The notes: generated by a model not told the origin, from the sequence alone. 64,000 nucleotides of DNA from DATMAM01 sp035559995 (GCA_035559995.1 DATMAM010000032.1:1-64000); one strand, 5' to 3'. Numbered from the stretch's first letter, positions 33,156 to 41,529 are shown. Made by a program: numbers and translations.

Positions 33156-33434
33156 CTACCCGAGCCGCTTTGCGATCGTTTTCTCGTATTCGGGAAAGTA
33201 GCGCCCAATTACCGGCAAGTCGAACCGGGAGAGAATGGAGGTGTTGCTCTCGCGCTCCAGCAGGAACTCGAACGACTTCTCTATCAGCTTCTCGGGCGCG
33301 ACCCTGCCGCCGCTAAGCTTTCGATAGTCCTCGTCTTTGAGCGTCACAACGTGAGTCGTGGTCGTTTTCGCTCTCACGGTGACGTTAAATGTCTCGGAGC
33401 TCTCTCGCGTAACGTCGATTTGCGCGCCGGCCAT
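33156..33434 (-). CDS. conserved-looking small protein of unknown function
   Basis: 92 residues, starting MAGAQIDVTRESSETFNVTVRAKTT. A beta-rich first half is followed by the helical KLIEKSFEFLLERESN and ends YFPEYEKTIAKRLG. No known family is recognised. It lies 32 bp downstream of the amidohydrolase paralogue in the same direction, so it is probably its operon partner. A longer opening that would start at 33731 overlaps that gene and is a shadow. Confidence 0.65.
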   Translation of the reverse strand: MAGAQIDVTRESSETFNVTVRAKTTTTHVVTLKDEDYRKLSGGRVAPEKLIEKSFEFLLERESNTSILSRFDLPVIGRYFPEYEKTIAKRLG

Positions 33435-33466
33435 GGAAGGCTTTTTCGGCAAGTTTTTCCCGCCCG

Positions 33467-34597
33467 CTACCCGGCGGTGTTTCGCCCGCAGCGTGTGACC
33501 TCCGGCAATGCGTCGGCGAGCCGCTTGCCGAACAGGCTTAACGCGTTGCCTTCGAATATCCGGTTGGCGGCCGCGGGGCTCAACCCCGCGATTGCTCTGA
33601 CGCCCGCGACGGTTTGCGGGAATTTCGAGTCGAAATGGGAGTAGTCCGAGGCAAAGACGATCCGCTCCCCGCCGACAGCCGCGAGCACGTAGGGGACCAT
33701 CTCCTCCCCGGGGTCGCACGAAAACCAGCACTGGCTGCGAACGTAGTCGCTCGGTTTTTGTTTGAGCGGGCGCGGCAGAAGCTTCATGCCGTATTTATCG
33801 AGCGCGGCCTGGTCGTTCAGACGATCCGCCCAGTACGGGACCCAGCCGCAGCCGCTCTCCAGATAGCACGCGCGGAGCTGCGGATGGCGGTCGAAAACTC
33901 CGCCGCCGATCATCGTCATCAGCGCGATCATGTTCTCGAAAGGGAACTGGACCGAATGGACGTAAAAGAAATTGTCCATCCGCTCCGTGCCGGCGGCGTT
34001 GAGCCCCGGGCCGGGGTGAACGAGGACGGGCACGTCCAGGCTTTCGCAGGCCTCCCAGACGGGCTCGAACGCGGGATCGTCAAGGTTTCTTCCCTGGAGA
34101 TTGGGCGGGACGTACGCGCCGACGAAGCCCGATCTCGTGACGCAGCGCTCCAGCTCTTTTACCGCTCCCGCCACATCCTGTAGCGCCAGGGTCGCGATGC
34201 CCTTGAGCCTTGCGGGGGAGGCCTTGCAGTAATCGGCGAGCCATCGGTGTTGCGCTTTGGTCATTGCGAGCGCGAGGGCGGGATCGAGAACCTGCGGCAG
34301 CGCCAGCAGCTGTGACGGAAAGAGCACGGCGACATCGATGCCTTCAACGTCCATGTCCTCGAGCCGCTTCGACGGATTCCAGCCGCCCTCGCGGCGGCGC
34401 TCGGGCGCCATTCCCCCGCCGCTTCCGCGCCAGCGGCCATAGCGTCGCGGGAGAAGCTCGCCGTCCACCATAAGCCGCGTGTTGCCGTTGTTGTCGCGCA
34501 CGCGGCGCGGGCGGCGTTCGTACAGCGAGCCGCGCTCGAAGTATTCGTCCCAGAAAGCGGGCGGTTCAATGACGTGCCCGTCGGCGTCGATGATCAT
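33467..34597 (-). CDS. amidohydrolase-2 family metal-dependent hydrolase/decarboxylase (paralogue 2)
   Basis: 376 residues, strikingly similar to the protein at 29919-31007 along its length (DADGH, YERRPRRVRDNNGNTRLMVDGE, FFYVHSVQFPFENMIALMTMIGGGVF, ESGCGWVPYW, FASDYSHFDSKFP). The metal-site residues are all kept. The ATG at 34597 has AAGGAT upstream and aligns with the paralogue's start; the open frame continues 109 codons further but without conservation. It is transcribed with the enolase-superfamily gene 14 bp before it and the small protein after it. Confidence 0.9.
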   Translation of the reverse strand: MIIDADGHVIEPPAFWDEYFERGSLYERRPRRVRDNNGNTRLMVDGELLPRRYGRWRGSGGGMAPERRREGGWNPSKRLEDMDVEGIDVAVLFPSQLLALPQVLDPALALAMTKAQHRWLADYCKASPARLKGIATLALQDVAGAVKELERCVTRSGFVGAYVPPNLQGRNLDDPAFEPVWEACESLDVPVLVHPGPGLNAAGTERMDNFFYVHSVQFPFENMIALMTMIGGGVFDRHPQLRACYLESGCGWVPYWADRLNDQAALDKYGMKLLPRPLKQKPSDYVRSQCWFSCDPGEEMVPYVLAAVGGERIVFASDYSHFDSKFPQTVAGVRAIAGLSPAAANRIFEGNALSLFGKRLADALPEVTRCGRNTAG

Positions 34598-34611
34598 GAG
34601 CGAAATCCTTC

Positions 34612-35709
34612 TTATGCCACCTGGTACTTTTCGATGGTCTCGATGTTCAGGTCGAACCCTAGCCCGGGCTTCTGCGGCAATTCGAGAAAGCCGTCGACGA
34701 GATTGAGTTTGTCGCGATAGAGCACCTCGTGGTTTGGGTTGTACTCGACGGTCAGGCCGTTCGGCGCGGCGGCCACAAGATGGACCTGGACTTCGGGCTC
34801 GACATGGCTCGCGATCGGCACGTGCCACGCGTCCAGCAGAAAGGCCGCGCGCATCCACGCGCCGATGCCGCCGAGCTTTTGCACGTCCGCCATGTAGCAG
34901 TCGGCGGCGCGCTTTTCGAGGCAAGTTCGGAACTCTTCTATCTTCTCCAGCGTCTCACCAAAGGTCACGCGCGTATCGAGGGCGCGGCTCACCTGAGCGA
35001 GCCCGTCGATGTCGGCCGGAGCGACCGGGTCTTCGATCCAGTAAAGGTTGAACGGCTCGAGGAGCCGCCCGAGGCGGATCGCCTCGGGCGGCGTTAAAGA
35101 CCAGTTCAAGTCGACCATCAGATCCACCTTGGAGCCGACGGTATCGCGAACGGCGCGGACCCGTTCCACGTCCTCCGCAAACGGTCGCGCGCCGAGCCGG
35201 AGCTTCATCGCGCGAAAGCCGCGCCGGACGAAATCCGACGCGTCGGCGATTAGCTGATCGATGCTTTGATGGCGGCGCAAACCGCCGCTCGCGTAGCAGG
35301 GAACGCGCTCCGAACGCGCGCCCAGGAGCCGCCATAGAGGCTGGCCGAGCGCCTTTCCCTTGAGATCCCAGAGCGCGATGTCGATGGCGGCCAGCGCCTG
35401 AAGCGCCGCGCCGCTGTGGCCGAGATCGGTAAAAAAGGCGTACGCGCGCTCGTAGACTCTTTCGTGCTCGAGCGCGCCGCGCCCGGCCAGGAGCGGCAGC
35501 GCCTCTCGCACGATCGCTTCGAGCGCGCGCGCTTTTCCGACCGTGCTCGTGTGAGCGAGGCCGAAGGCCTCGAGCCCGTCTTCGGTCTTTAGCTCGAGCA
35601 GGAGAAAGTTCGACGCGGCGCGCCGGCCGAGATAGGGGTGTCCTTCGACCGGGCGCTCGAGGGGAACGGAGAGAATTTTTGTTTCCGCTTTGACAATCTT
35701 GCCGGCCAT
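34612..35709 (-). CDS. mandelate racemase/muconate lactonizing enzyme family protein
   Basis: 365 residues of the enolase superfamily, which abstract the proton next to a carboxylate. Lys169 with Arg171 (MKLRLG, in place of the usual KxK), metal ligands Asp200 (VDLNWS), Glu226 (IEDPV) and Glu252 (GETL), and His302 (ASHVEPEV) are visible. Lys plus His resembles the mandelate-racemase-like acid sugar dehydratases, but the KxR variation leaves the reaction open. It is the first gene of a three-gene minus-strand operon, divergent from the amidohydrolase at 35842. Confidence 0.87.
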   Translation of the reverse strand: MAGKIVKAETKILSVPLERPVEGHPYLGRRAASNFLLLELKTEDGLEAFGLAHTSTVGKARALEAIVREALPLLAGRGALEHERVYERAYAFFTDLGHSGAALQALAAIDIALWDLKGKALGQPLWRLLGARSERVPCYASGGLRRHQSIDQLIADASDFVRRGFRAMKLRLGARPFAEDVERVRAVRDTVGSKVDLMVDLNWSLTPPEAIRLGRLLEPFNLYWIEDPVAPADIDGLAQVSRALDTRVTFGETLEKIEEFRTCLEKRAADCYMADVQKLGGIGAWMRAAFLLDAWHVPIASHVEPEVQVHLVAAAPNGLTVEYNPNHEVLYRDKLNLVDGFLELPQKPGLGFDLNIETIEKYQVA

Positions 35710-35772
35710 GCCGATTCCTTACTCGGGCACGGCGCATTGTGCAAGCGCGGCGCTTTGGTCGCGACGGGGCGC

Positions 35773-35803
35773 TTGACAGCTTTTTTGCGCGGGATGATAT
35801 AGA
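35773..35803 (+). promoter_or_regulatory. promoter of the third amidohydrolase gene
   Basis: GCTTGACAG with TTGACA at 35773-35778, then TATAGA at 35798-35803 (19-nt spacer) or GATATA at 35796 (17-nt spacer). It shares the GCTTGACAG start and a following T run with the promoter at 29840, which suggests common control. Confidence 0.6.
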
Positions 35804-35841
35804 GAGACCGTGGCGAACAGAACAGACGAGAGGCCGAGATC

Positions 35842-37023
35842 ATGAAGTACCGCTACATTTCGGGCGATTCGCATCTCGAGATCGACTCGAGAAACTGGAT
35901 CGATCGCGTACCCGCCAAGTATCGCGAGCAGGCGCCGCGCCTGGTGCGGCTCGCCGACGGCGGCGACGGCTGGATGATCGACAACAAGCTTGCGCGCGAA
36001 GCCGCCGCGGCCGATCTCTACGGCGGCAAGGGAAGGGACCAGTACGTGCCGTTCGGCGCCAGATACGAGGGAACGCCGGGAACCGGCAGCGCCGAGCAGC
36101 GGCTGCGCGAGCAGGATCAAGACGGAATCGACGCCGAGGTTCTCTTTCCCTCGCAGCAGGGCGGACCGAAGCTATGGCGCCGCATCGAGGACGACGCCGC
36201 CTACAAGGCGGTCGTGCGCGCATACAACGGCTGGTTGGCCGAGGAATACTGCGCGACCGATCCCGAGCGCCTGATCGGCGTGGGTATCCTGCCGCTCACC
36301 AAGGATATTGCCGATCCGATCGCCGAGATGGAGTACTGCGCCAAGGCCGGCCTCAAGACGGTGCTGCTCCAGGGGTTTCCCGGCGGGCATCCCTTCCCGT
36401 CCGAAGAGGACGATCGCTTCTGGTCGGCGGCGCTCGACCTCGGCATGCCCGTTTCGGTGCACGTCGATCTGGAACGCGGCGGCGAGCTCGCGGGGCCGCT
36501 GTTCAAGTTTCCCAACGACCCCGACGGGCTGTCGCGCAGGATCGTCCACGGGCTGGTCGAGCAAGTCGGGCGCTTCGGGCCGGCGCGCGGGAGCGGCGCG
36601 GTCGCTGCGGCGCAGTGGGTGCTTTCCGGGCTGTTCGACCGTTTTCCCAAGCTGCGCATCTTTTTTGCCGAGAATCAAATCGGCTGGATTCCTTTCTTTT
36701 TGCAGTCGGCGGACGTGCGCTACGATCGGCACCACCGCTGGGCGCAAAGGCTCTTTGGGTTTAAACCTCTCGCGCGCCCGCCGAGCGAATACATGCGCGA
36801 GCACTTTTTGTGGGGATTTCAGTTCGATCGCGTCGGGGTGGAGCTGCGTCACAAGATCAACGTGAATAATCTGATCTGGGGTTCCGACTTTCCGCACCAG
36901 GAATCCGATTGGCCGCACTCGCTCGATGTCATCGAACGAAACTTTGCCGGAGTGCCGGAGGAGGAGAAATACAAGATGGTCTGCGGCAATGCCGTCGAAT
37001 TCTTCCGGCTGGCTGAGCCCTAG
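35842..37023 (+). CDS. amidohydrolase-2 family metal-dependent hydrolase (divergent member)
   Basis: 393 residues of the same superfamily as the other two, but clearly more distant: GDSHLE supplies Asp9 and His11, VSVHVDL the barrel His, and WGSDFPHQESDWPHS the Asp late in the barrel. PSQQGGPKLWRR, ENQIGWIPFFLQ and WGFQFDRVGVELR are typical of this 'predicted TIM-barrel hydrolase' group. It begins a plus-strand unit with the broken binding-protein gene 9 bp downstream, echoing the amidohydrolase plus binding-protein arrangement at 30-33 kb. Confidence 0.88.
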   Translation: MKYRYISGDSHLEIDSRNWIDRVPAKYREQAPRLVRLADGGDGWMIDNKLAREAAAADLYGGKGRDQYVPFGARYEGTPGTGSAEQRLREQDQDGIDAEVLFPSQQGGPKLWRRIEDDAAYKAVVRAYNGWLAEEYCATDPERLIGVGILPLTKDIADPIAEMEYCAKAGLKTVLLQGFPGGHPFPSEEDDRFWSAALDLGMPVSVHVDLERGGELAGPLFKFPNDPDGLSRRIVHGLVEQVGRFGPARGSGAVAAAQWVLSGLFDRFPKLRIFFAENQIGWIPFFLQSADVRYDRHHRWAQRLFGFKPLARPPSEYMREHFLWGFQFDRVGVELRHKINVNNLIWGSDFPHQESDWPHSLDVIERNFAGVPEEEKYKMVCGNAVEFFRLAEP

Positions 37024-37032
37024 CGATCCTCG

Positions 37033-37826
37033 GTGCGAGCGATGACTCTACGGCAGCGAGCTCATCGGCTCGTGTGTGCGTTGCTTTTCGCCGGCGCGGT
37101 CGGTCCGGGTCGGCTGGCGGCCGGCGAGACCTCGTGGCAGGCGGAGTGGGAAAGAACCGTCAAGGCGGCCGAGCAGGAGGGCGAGGTCGCCTACGCGGCG
37201 AGCGGGAGCTACCGTTTTCTGGACGAATTTCACAAGGCCTTCCCAAAGATCAAGACCGCGGTCGTTTCGGTCTCGTGCAACGACATCGTGTCCCGGATCA
37301 TGACCGCTTTCTCTACTACAATCCCGATCTGGGGCCGAACTATCTAAAGCGCCTGCTGAGCGAAATGGACTTGACGCTCGCGCGCGACTATCGCCAGGCG
37401 ACGGATTGGCTCGCGCAAAAAAGGTACGCGATTTTTCTTTTCCACCAAACCGACGACACCTTGACCGCGCATCAACAGGGGCTGCCGGTGCAGGTGCTCG
37501 ATACCACCGGCTGGAAAGAGGGCGTCGGTTTGGATCCTGTCGGCGGCGCGTACGCGCTGATGGACAAACCGGCGCATCCCAACGCGGCCAAGGTTTTGCT
37601 CAACTGGCTCGCGTCGCGCGCGGGGCAGCTGGCCGTCCAGAGAGACCCGGAGAACGCCGGGCGAACCGATTCGCTGCGCATCGACATTCCCAAGAGCGAC
37701 GTCCATCCGGTGATGCGGCGCCGCGAGGGGACGAGGTACCTCATCATGTGGAATCCCGACTGGATGGATATGGGCCCGGTAAACGCGCTCGTCAATCAAG
37801 CGCCGGGCGAGCAGAAAAAGAAGTAG
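37033..37826 (+). pseudogene. ABC transporter substrate-binding protein gene with an internal deletion and frameshift
   Basis: The first part (signal peptide, then EWERTVKAAEQEGEVAYAASGSYRFLDEFHKAFPKIKTAVVSVS...SRIMT) is a normal family 1 binding-protein N terminus and ends at a stop at 37345-37347. The C-terminal part continues in the next-but-one frame as FLYYNPDLGPNYLKRLLSEMDLTLARDYRQATDWLAQKRYAIFLF...GLPVQVLD. Intact relatives have about 100 or more residues between these two parts. The break is near 37304-37308. So a segment is missing and the frame is lost; it is either a real pseudogene or an assembly error. It follows the amidohydrolase by 9 bp. Confidence 0.8.
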
Positions 37827-38049
37827 CGCGCGCTTCACCCCCGCGTCCTTTGCGCCCGGCTTATCGCCAAAGCCCCGCGCGGCTGCAACAGAAACATTGA
37901 ATCCGCCGCGAGCGTTTTTTGCCGCCAGCAGCGGCGGCGCGGCTTCGATTGGATTTTTTTGCCCGCGATAAGTTATATTGGGCGAAGTCTCGCACGCCGC
38001 AGCCGCCGTCCCGCGAGCGCCTTTTCCTACGGCGGCGATGGGAGAGCCG

Positions 38050-38403
38050 ATGGACATTTTCGATACGGAAAAACTGCTCAGCCTGGGCTTTTTCAATCAG
38101 GTCATACCGATCTGGCAGGTGTTTTTCTTCATTATAAGCTTGTTGCCCTTCTTGCTGCTCAACCGCCCGAAAATTTGCCTGCTCATCACCTACATGTTCA
38201 CGTACTATCTTGGATTTATGGTCCAGTGGGGGGACTACATTGCCGCCGCCGGTTCCATGGCGCCTTTCGCCCTCTATGCCCTGTGCGGCATGGCGATCGC
38301 GGTCTTTTTCGTCTGCACCTTCTTTGGCGACGAGTCCAAGCAGGTCCATATCCATTTCTCACGTTATCCCGCCGAGCGGCGCGAGCCGCGCTCCGTGAAC
38401 TGA
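38050..38403 (+). CDS. small integral membrane protein of unknown function
   Basis: 117 residues from an ATG preceded by GGAG: MDIFDTEKLLSLGFFNQ, then three hydrophobic segments (PIWQVFFFIISLLPFLLL; CLLITYMFTYYLGFMVQW; MAPFALYALCGMAIAVFFVCTFF) and a charged tail. No family is recognised. A possible promoter, TTGGAT at 37949 and TTATAT at 37973 (18-nt spacer), lies upstream. The 223 bp before it hold no gene. It is followed by ispE 125 bp later. Confidence 0.68.
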   Translation: MDIFDTEKLLSLGFFNQVIPIWQVFFFIISLLPFLLLNRPKICLLITYMFTYYLGFMVQWGDYIAAAGSMAPFALYALCGMAIAVFFVCTFFGDESKQVHIHFSRYPAERREPRSVN

Positions 38404-38528
38404 ATAGCCGCGCCGTTGAGCACGGTGAATCGTCTCCCGGCGGCGCCGACCGCCGAGTTCCGCTGTGCCTTCACGGGCCCGGCGGCGGCCTTGGCAACCG
38501 GGCCGGCTGGCGTTAGATTTTTTCCGTC

Positions 38529-39377
38529 GTGAAGCTCAACGCTCCGGCTAAGCTCAACCTGTCCCTTCGAATCCTCGGGAAACGGGCGGACGGGTATCAT
38601 CTGATCGATAGCTTGATGGTCCCGATCAGCCTCTACGATAGGCTGGAGATCGCCAAGGCGCGGAAAAACGGCGACCGGATCACCGTTGTGACCGACTCCC
38701 GCGACGTTCCCGGCGGCGCGGAAAATCTGGCCTATCGGGCCGCGGCCCTGTTTCTCGATCGGCACGGCCTTCGAGAGCGAGTCCGCATCCGAATCCACAA
38801 GCGCATCCCGGTGGGGGCCGGGCTCGGCGGGGGCAGCAGCGACGCGGCCTCGACCATTCTGGGCCTAAACCGGCTGTTCCAGACCGGGATGGACCTGCGC
38901 GCGATGGCCGAGCTCGGCTCGCGCATCGGCGCCGACGTCCCGTTTTTCATCTACGGGCGGCCGGCGCGGGTGGGAGGCAAAGGGGAAAGGGTAAGCCCGT
39001 TAAGTTCGCTGCCGCTTCTATGGTTCGTCGTTCTCAATCCGGGGTTCCCCGTTTCGACCCGATGGGCGTACGAGAATTTTTCTGTTAAGTTGACAAGGAG
39101 GGGTGGAAATACTAGCATTATCGCTTCCTTGGCAGACTGTAGGCAATGGACACGTGCTTTAATTAACGATCTCGAAGCGGTAACCCTGCCCCGCTATCCG
39201 AAGCTTCAGCAATTAAAGGAAGAGCTGCTATCGGCTGGCGCGCGCGCCGCACTCATGTCAGGGAGTGGATCCTCGGTCTTTGGCCTATTCGAATCCGAAG
39301 AGGGCGCACGCAGGGCATTTTACCGACTGCGGAAGGAGGAGGAGACTCGGGCATATCTGGTGCATTCATTGAGCTGA
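38529..39377 (+). CDS. ispE: 4-diphosphocytidyl-2-C-methyl-D-erythritol kinase
   Basis: GHMP kinase of the non-mevalonate isoprenoid pathway, 282 residues. N-terminal APAKLNLSLRILGKRADGYHLIDSL, the ATP-binding glycine loop VGAGLGGGSSDAAS, and the C-terminal ALMSGSGSSVFGLF are diagnostic. GTG start. From about 39070 to the end the DNA is noticeably less GC-rich than the first half and its neighbours. It begins the conserved block ispE-spoVG-tRNA-prs-rplY-pth known from Geobacter-type genomes. Confidence 0.93.
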   Translation: MKLNAPAKLNLSLRILGKRADGYHLIDSLMVPISLYDRLEIAKARKNGDRITVVTDSRDVPGGAENLAYRAAALFLDRHGLRERVRIRIHKRIPVGAGLGGGSSDAASTILGLNRLFQTGMDLRAMAELGSRIGADVPFFIYGRPARVGGKGERVSPLSSLPLLWFVVLNPGFPVSTRWAYENFSVKLTRRGGNTSIIASLADCRQWTRALINDLEAVTLPRYPKLQQLKEELLSAGARAALMSGSGSSVFGLFESEEGARRAFYRLRKEEETRAYLVHSLS

Positions 39378-39423
39378 AAGGTCTGGTCGCTGTGAAGGTC
39401 GTTCTGTGGGGAAGGAGGTCCCT

Positions 39424-39726
39424 ATGGAAGTCACCGAGGTCAGGGTCTTTCCGGTTGAGGAAGAGAAGCTCAAGGCCTATGTCACGATTACGTTCGACCA
39501 CTGCTTTCTGGTCCGGGACCTAAAGATCATCCGCGGAACTACCGGTCTGTTCGTCTCCATGCCGAGCAAGAAGCGCAAGGACGGCACCTACAAAGATATT
39601 GCCCACCCGCTAAACAACGAGACCAGGCGAATGATAGAGCAAAAGATCATTGCCGAGTACCAGAGGGTGCTTGCGCAGGGAGGCGGAGCGGCAGGAGGCC
39701 ATCACGATCCCTCTGAAATCGAGTAG
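39424..39726 (+). CDS. spoVG: SpoVG-family nucleic-acid-binding protein
   Basis: 100 residues; MEVTEVRVFPVEEEKLKAYVTITFDHCFLVRDLKIIRGTTGLFVSMPSKKRKDGTYKDIAHPLN is the highly conserved SpoVG domain, with a short Gly/His tail. A perfect AAGGAGG lies just before the ATG at 39424, which rules out the GTG-like earlier start. SpoVG binds DNA and RNA site-specifically; outside spore formers it is found in deltaproteobacteria and spirochaetes at this same ispE-prs position. This organism need not sporulate. Confidence 0.92.
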   Translation: MEVTEVRVFPVEEEKLKAYVTITFDHCFLVRDLKIIRGTTGLFVSMPSKKRKDGTYKDIAHPLNNETRRMIEQKIIAEYQRVLAQGGGAAGGHHDPSEIE

Positions 39727-39751
39727 GGTTTTCCGAGGGGAGGTTCGGGGT

Positions 39752-39825
39752 TGGGCGGTCGCCAAGCGGTAAGGCCCCGGACTTTGGATCCGGTATCGAA
39801 GGTTCGAATCCTTCCCGCCCAGCCA
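39752..39825 (+). tRNA. tRNA-Gln (anticodon TTG)
   Basis: Acceptor stem TGGGCGG (39752-39758) pairs with CCGCCCA (39815-39821), followed by discriminator G and an encoded CCA end. The anticodon stem CCGGA/TCCGG carries loop CTTTGGA with anticodon TTG at 39784-39786, and the T arm has GGTTCGAATCC. A tRNA-Gln in this spot, between spoVG and prs, is part of the conserved block. Confidence 0.96.
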
Positions 39826-39883
39826 GTTTGTCGGTTTTGTCGGTCTGGAAGTTTTCTCACCCAGTTTGCTTGGCCCGATCACG

Positions 39884-40837
39884 ATGAAGCACAGAGGCGC
39901 CGATCTTAAAATTTTTGCCGGGAATTCCAATTTGCCGCTCGCGCGCGAAATCTGTGAGTACTTGCAAATGCCGCTCGGCAAGGCCGTCGTTGAGACCTTC
40001 AGCGACGGCGAGACGAAGATCGAGATTCGCGAGAACGTCCGCGGCGGCGACGTCTTCGTCATCCAGTCCACCTGCGCGCCCGGAAACAACAATCTCATGG
40101 AGCTGCTCTTGATGCTCGACGCGTTCAAGCGCGCATCGGCGCAGCGTATCACGGCCGTCATTCCCTATTACGGTTACGCGCGCCAGGACCGCAAGGTGGT
40201 TCCCCGGGTTCCGATCAGCGCCAAGTTGGTCGCCGATCTGATCACGACGGCGGGCGCGAGCCGCATCCTCACCCTGGATCTGCATTCGGGGCAGATTCAG
40301 GGGTTCTTTAACGTTCCGGTGGACAATCTTTACGCCACGCCGGTTCTGCTCGAGTATTTGCAGCGACGATTGAATCGGGACGAAATCACTATGGTCTCGC
40401 CCGACGCGGGCGGCGTGGAGCGCGCGCGCGACTTTGCGGCGCGGCTCAACGCCTCGCTGGCCATCATCGACAAGCGGCGCGTCGGGCCCAACGTCGTCGC
40501 TGAGATGAACATCATCGGCCGCGTCGAGGGGCAGACGGCGGTTCTCGTGGACGACATGATCGATACGGCGGGGACGCTGGCGATGGCGGCGCAAGCGCTG
40601 CAAAGGGCCGGCGCGCGCCGGATTATCGGCTGCTGCACGCATGCGGTCCTTTCAGGGTCCGCGACCGAGAGGGTCAACGAGTCGCCGATCGAAGAACTCG
40701 TCGTGACCAACTCGGTGCCGTTGTCCGCGCGGGCTCAGCAGTGCCCCAAAATCAAGGTCCTTTCGGTGGCCCGATTGATCGGGGAGGCGATCCGGCGCAC
40801 CCATTTCGAGGAATCGATCAGCTCGCTGTTTGTCTGA
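39884..40837 (+). CDS. prs: ribose-phosphate pyrophosphokinase
   Basis: Makes PRPP from ribose 5-phosphate and ATP. 317 residues with LKIFAGNSNLPLAREI, the nucleotide-binding STCAPGNNNLMELLLMLDAFKRASA, IPYYGYARQDRK (flexible loop), DLHSGQIQGFF and the PRPP loop VLVDDMIDTAGTL. The ATG at 39884 is preferred over TTG at 39866; neither has a strong ribosome binding site. Its stop is 29 bp before rplY. Confidence 0.95.
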   Translation: MKHRGADLKIFAGNSNLPLAREICEYLQMPLGKAVVETFSDGETKIEIRENVRGGDVFVIQSTCAPGNNNLMELLLMLDAFKRASAQRITAVIPYYGYARQDRKVVPRVPISAKLVADLITTAGASRILTLDLHSGQIQGFFNVPVDNLYATPVLLEYLQRRLNRDEITMVSPDAGGVERARDFAARLNASLAIIDKRRVGPNVVAEMNIIGRVEGQTAVLVDDMIDTAGTLAMAAQALQRAGARRIIGCCTHAVLSGSATERVNESPIEELVVTNSVPLSARAQQCPKIKVLSVARLIGEAIRRTHFEESISSLFV

Positions 40838-40866
40838 ATCAGTTTTTCCAGGCGGAGGTCAAAAGA

Positions 40867-41529
40867 GTGGAAACGGTCGAAGTCAAAGCCGAGCGGCGCG
40901 AGATCGGCAGTAAAGGGAAAGTCAAGCAGTTGCGCCGCAAGGGTAAAATCCCGGGCATCTTTTACGGCCCGAAGTCGACGCCCGTCCCGCTGGCCATCGA
41001 CGGCAAGGATTTCGTGACGCGGGTGGCGGGCGGCGAAGGGTCGCATCTCATCAAGCTCGCTTCGCAGTGCGCGGAGCTGGCGAACAAGGTCGCTCTGGTA
41101 AAAGAAATGCAGTTTCATCCCGTCACCGGCGCGATCCAGCATGTCGACTTTTACGAAGTCGATCTCGCGGAAAAGATTGTGGTCAAAGTACCGCTTCATT
41201 TTGTCGGTAAAGCGGCCGGCGTGATCCGCGGCGGGATTTTGCAGCCGATCGTTCGCGAGATCGACGTCGAGTGCCTGCCGATGGATATTCCCGAGTACAT
41301 CGACGTGGAGGTCTCGGCCCTCGACATCGGCGACTCGCTTCACATTTCCGACGTGCCCATTCCTGCCGGCGTCAGCGCGGTCTACGAGAGCGATTTCCCT
41401 GTCGTGAGCGTCGTGCCGCCGACCGTCGAGAAGGCCCCCGCGGTAGAAGAGGCGGCGCCGGTCGAGGGAGCGGAAGCGCCCGAAGCTGCGGCCGAAGAGA
41501 AGGGGAAGGAAGAGGCGGGCGAGTCCTGA
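40867..41529 (+). CDS. rplY: 50S ribosomal protein L25/TL5 (CTC family)
   Basis: 220 residues: N-terminal L25 domain that binds 5S rRNA (KAERREIGSKGKVKQLRRKGKIPGIFYGPK), the TL5 beta domain with LGxAxGV-type motif (FVGKAAGVIRGGILQ), and an acidic Ala/Glu-rich tail usual for CTC proteins. GTG start with GGAGG 8 nt upstream. A longer frame from 40741 would overlap prs and is rejected. Gene order prs-rplY-pth is standard. Confidence 0.94.
   Translation: METVEVKAERREIGSKGKVKQLRRKGKIPGIFYGPKSTPVPLAIDGKDFVTRVAGGEGSHLIKLASQCAELANKVALVKEMQFHPVTGAIQHVDFYEVDLAEKIVVKVPLHFVGKAAGVIRGGILQPIVREIDVECLPMDIPEYIDVEVSALDIGDSLHISDVPIPAGVSAVYESDFPVVSVVPPTVEKAPAVEEAAPVEGAEAPEAAAEEKGKEEAGES

Noticed and set aside
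34598..34924. 109-codon N-terminal extension of the amidohydrolase paralogue
   Set aside because: Overlaps the enolase-superfamily gene in another frame, is Arg-rich, and the paralogue at 29919 starts exactly at the MIIDADGH position.
38404..38528. Additional small gene before ispE
   Set aside because: No frame with a ribosome binding site or protein-like composition is visible in this gap.
39085..39110. TTGACA inside ispE as a promoter for spoVG
   Set aside because: It lies in coding sequence and no -10 box follows at suitable spacing.
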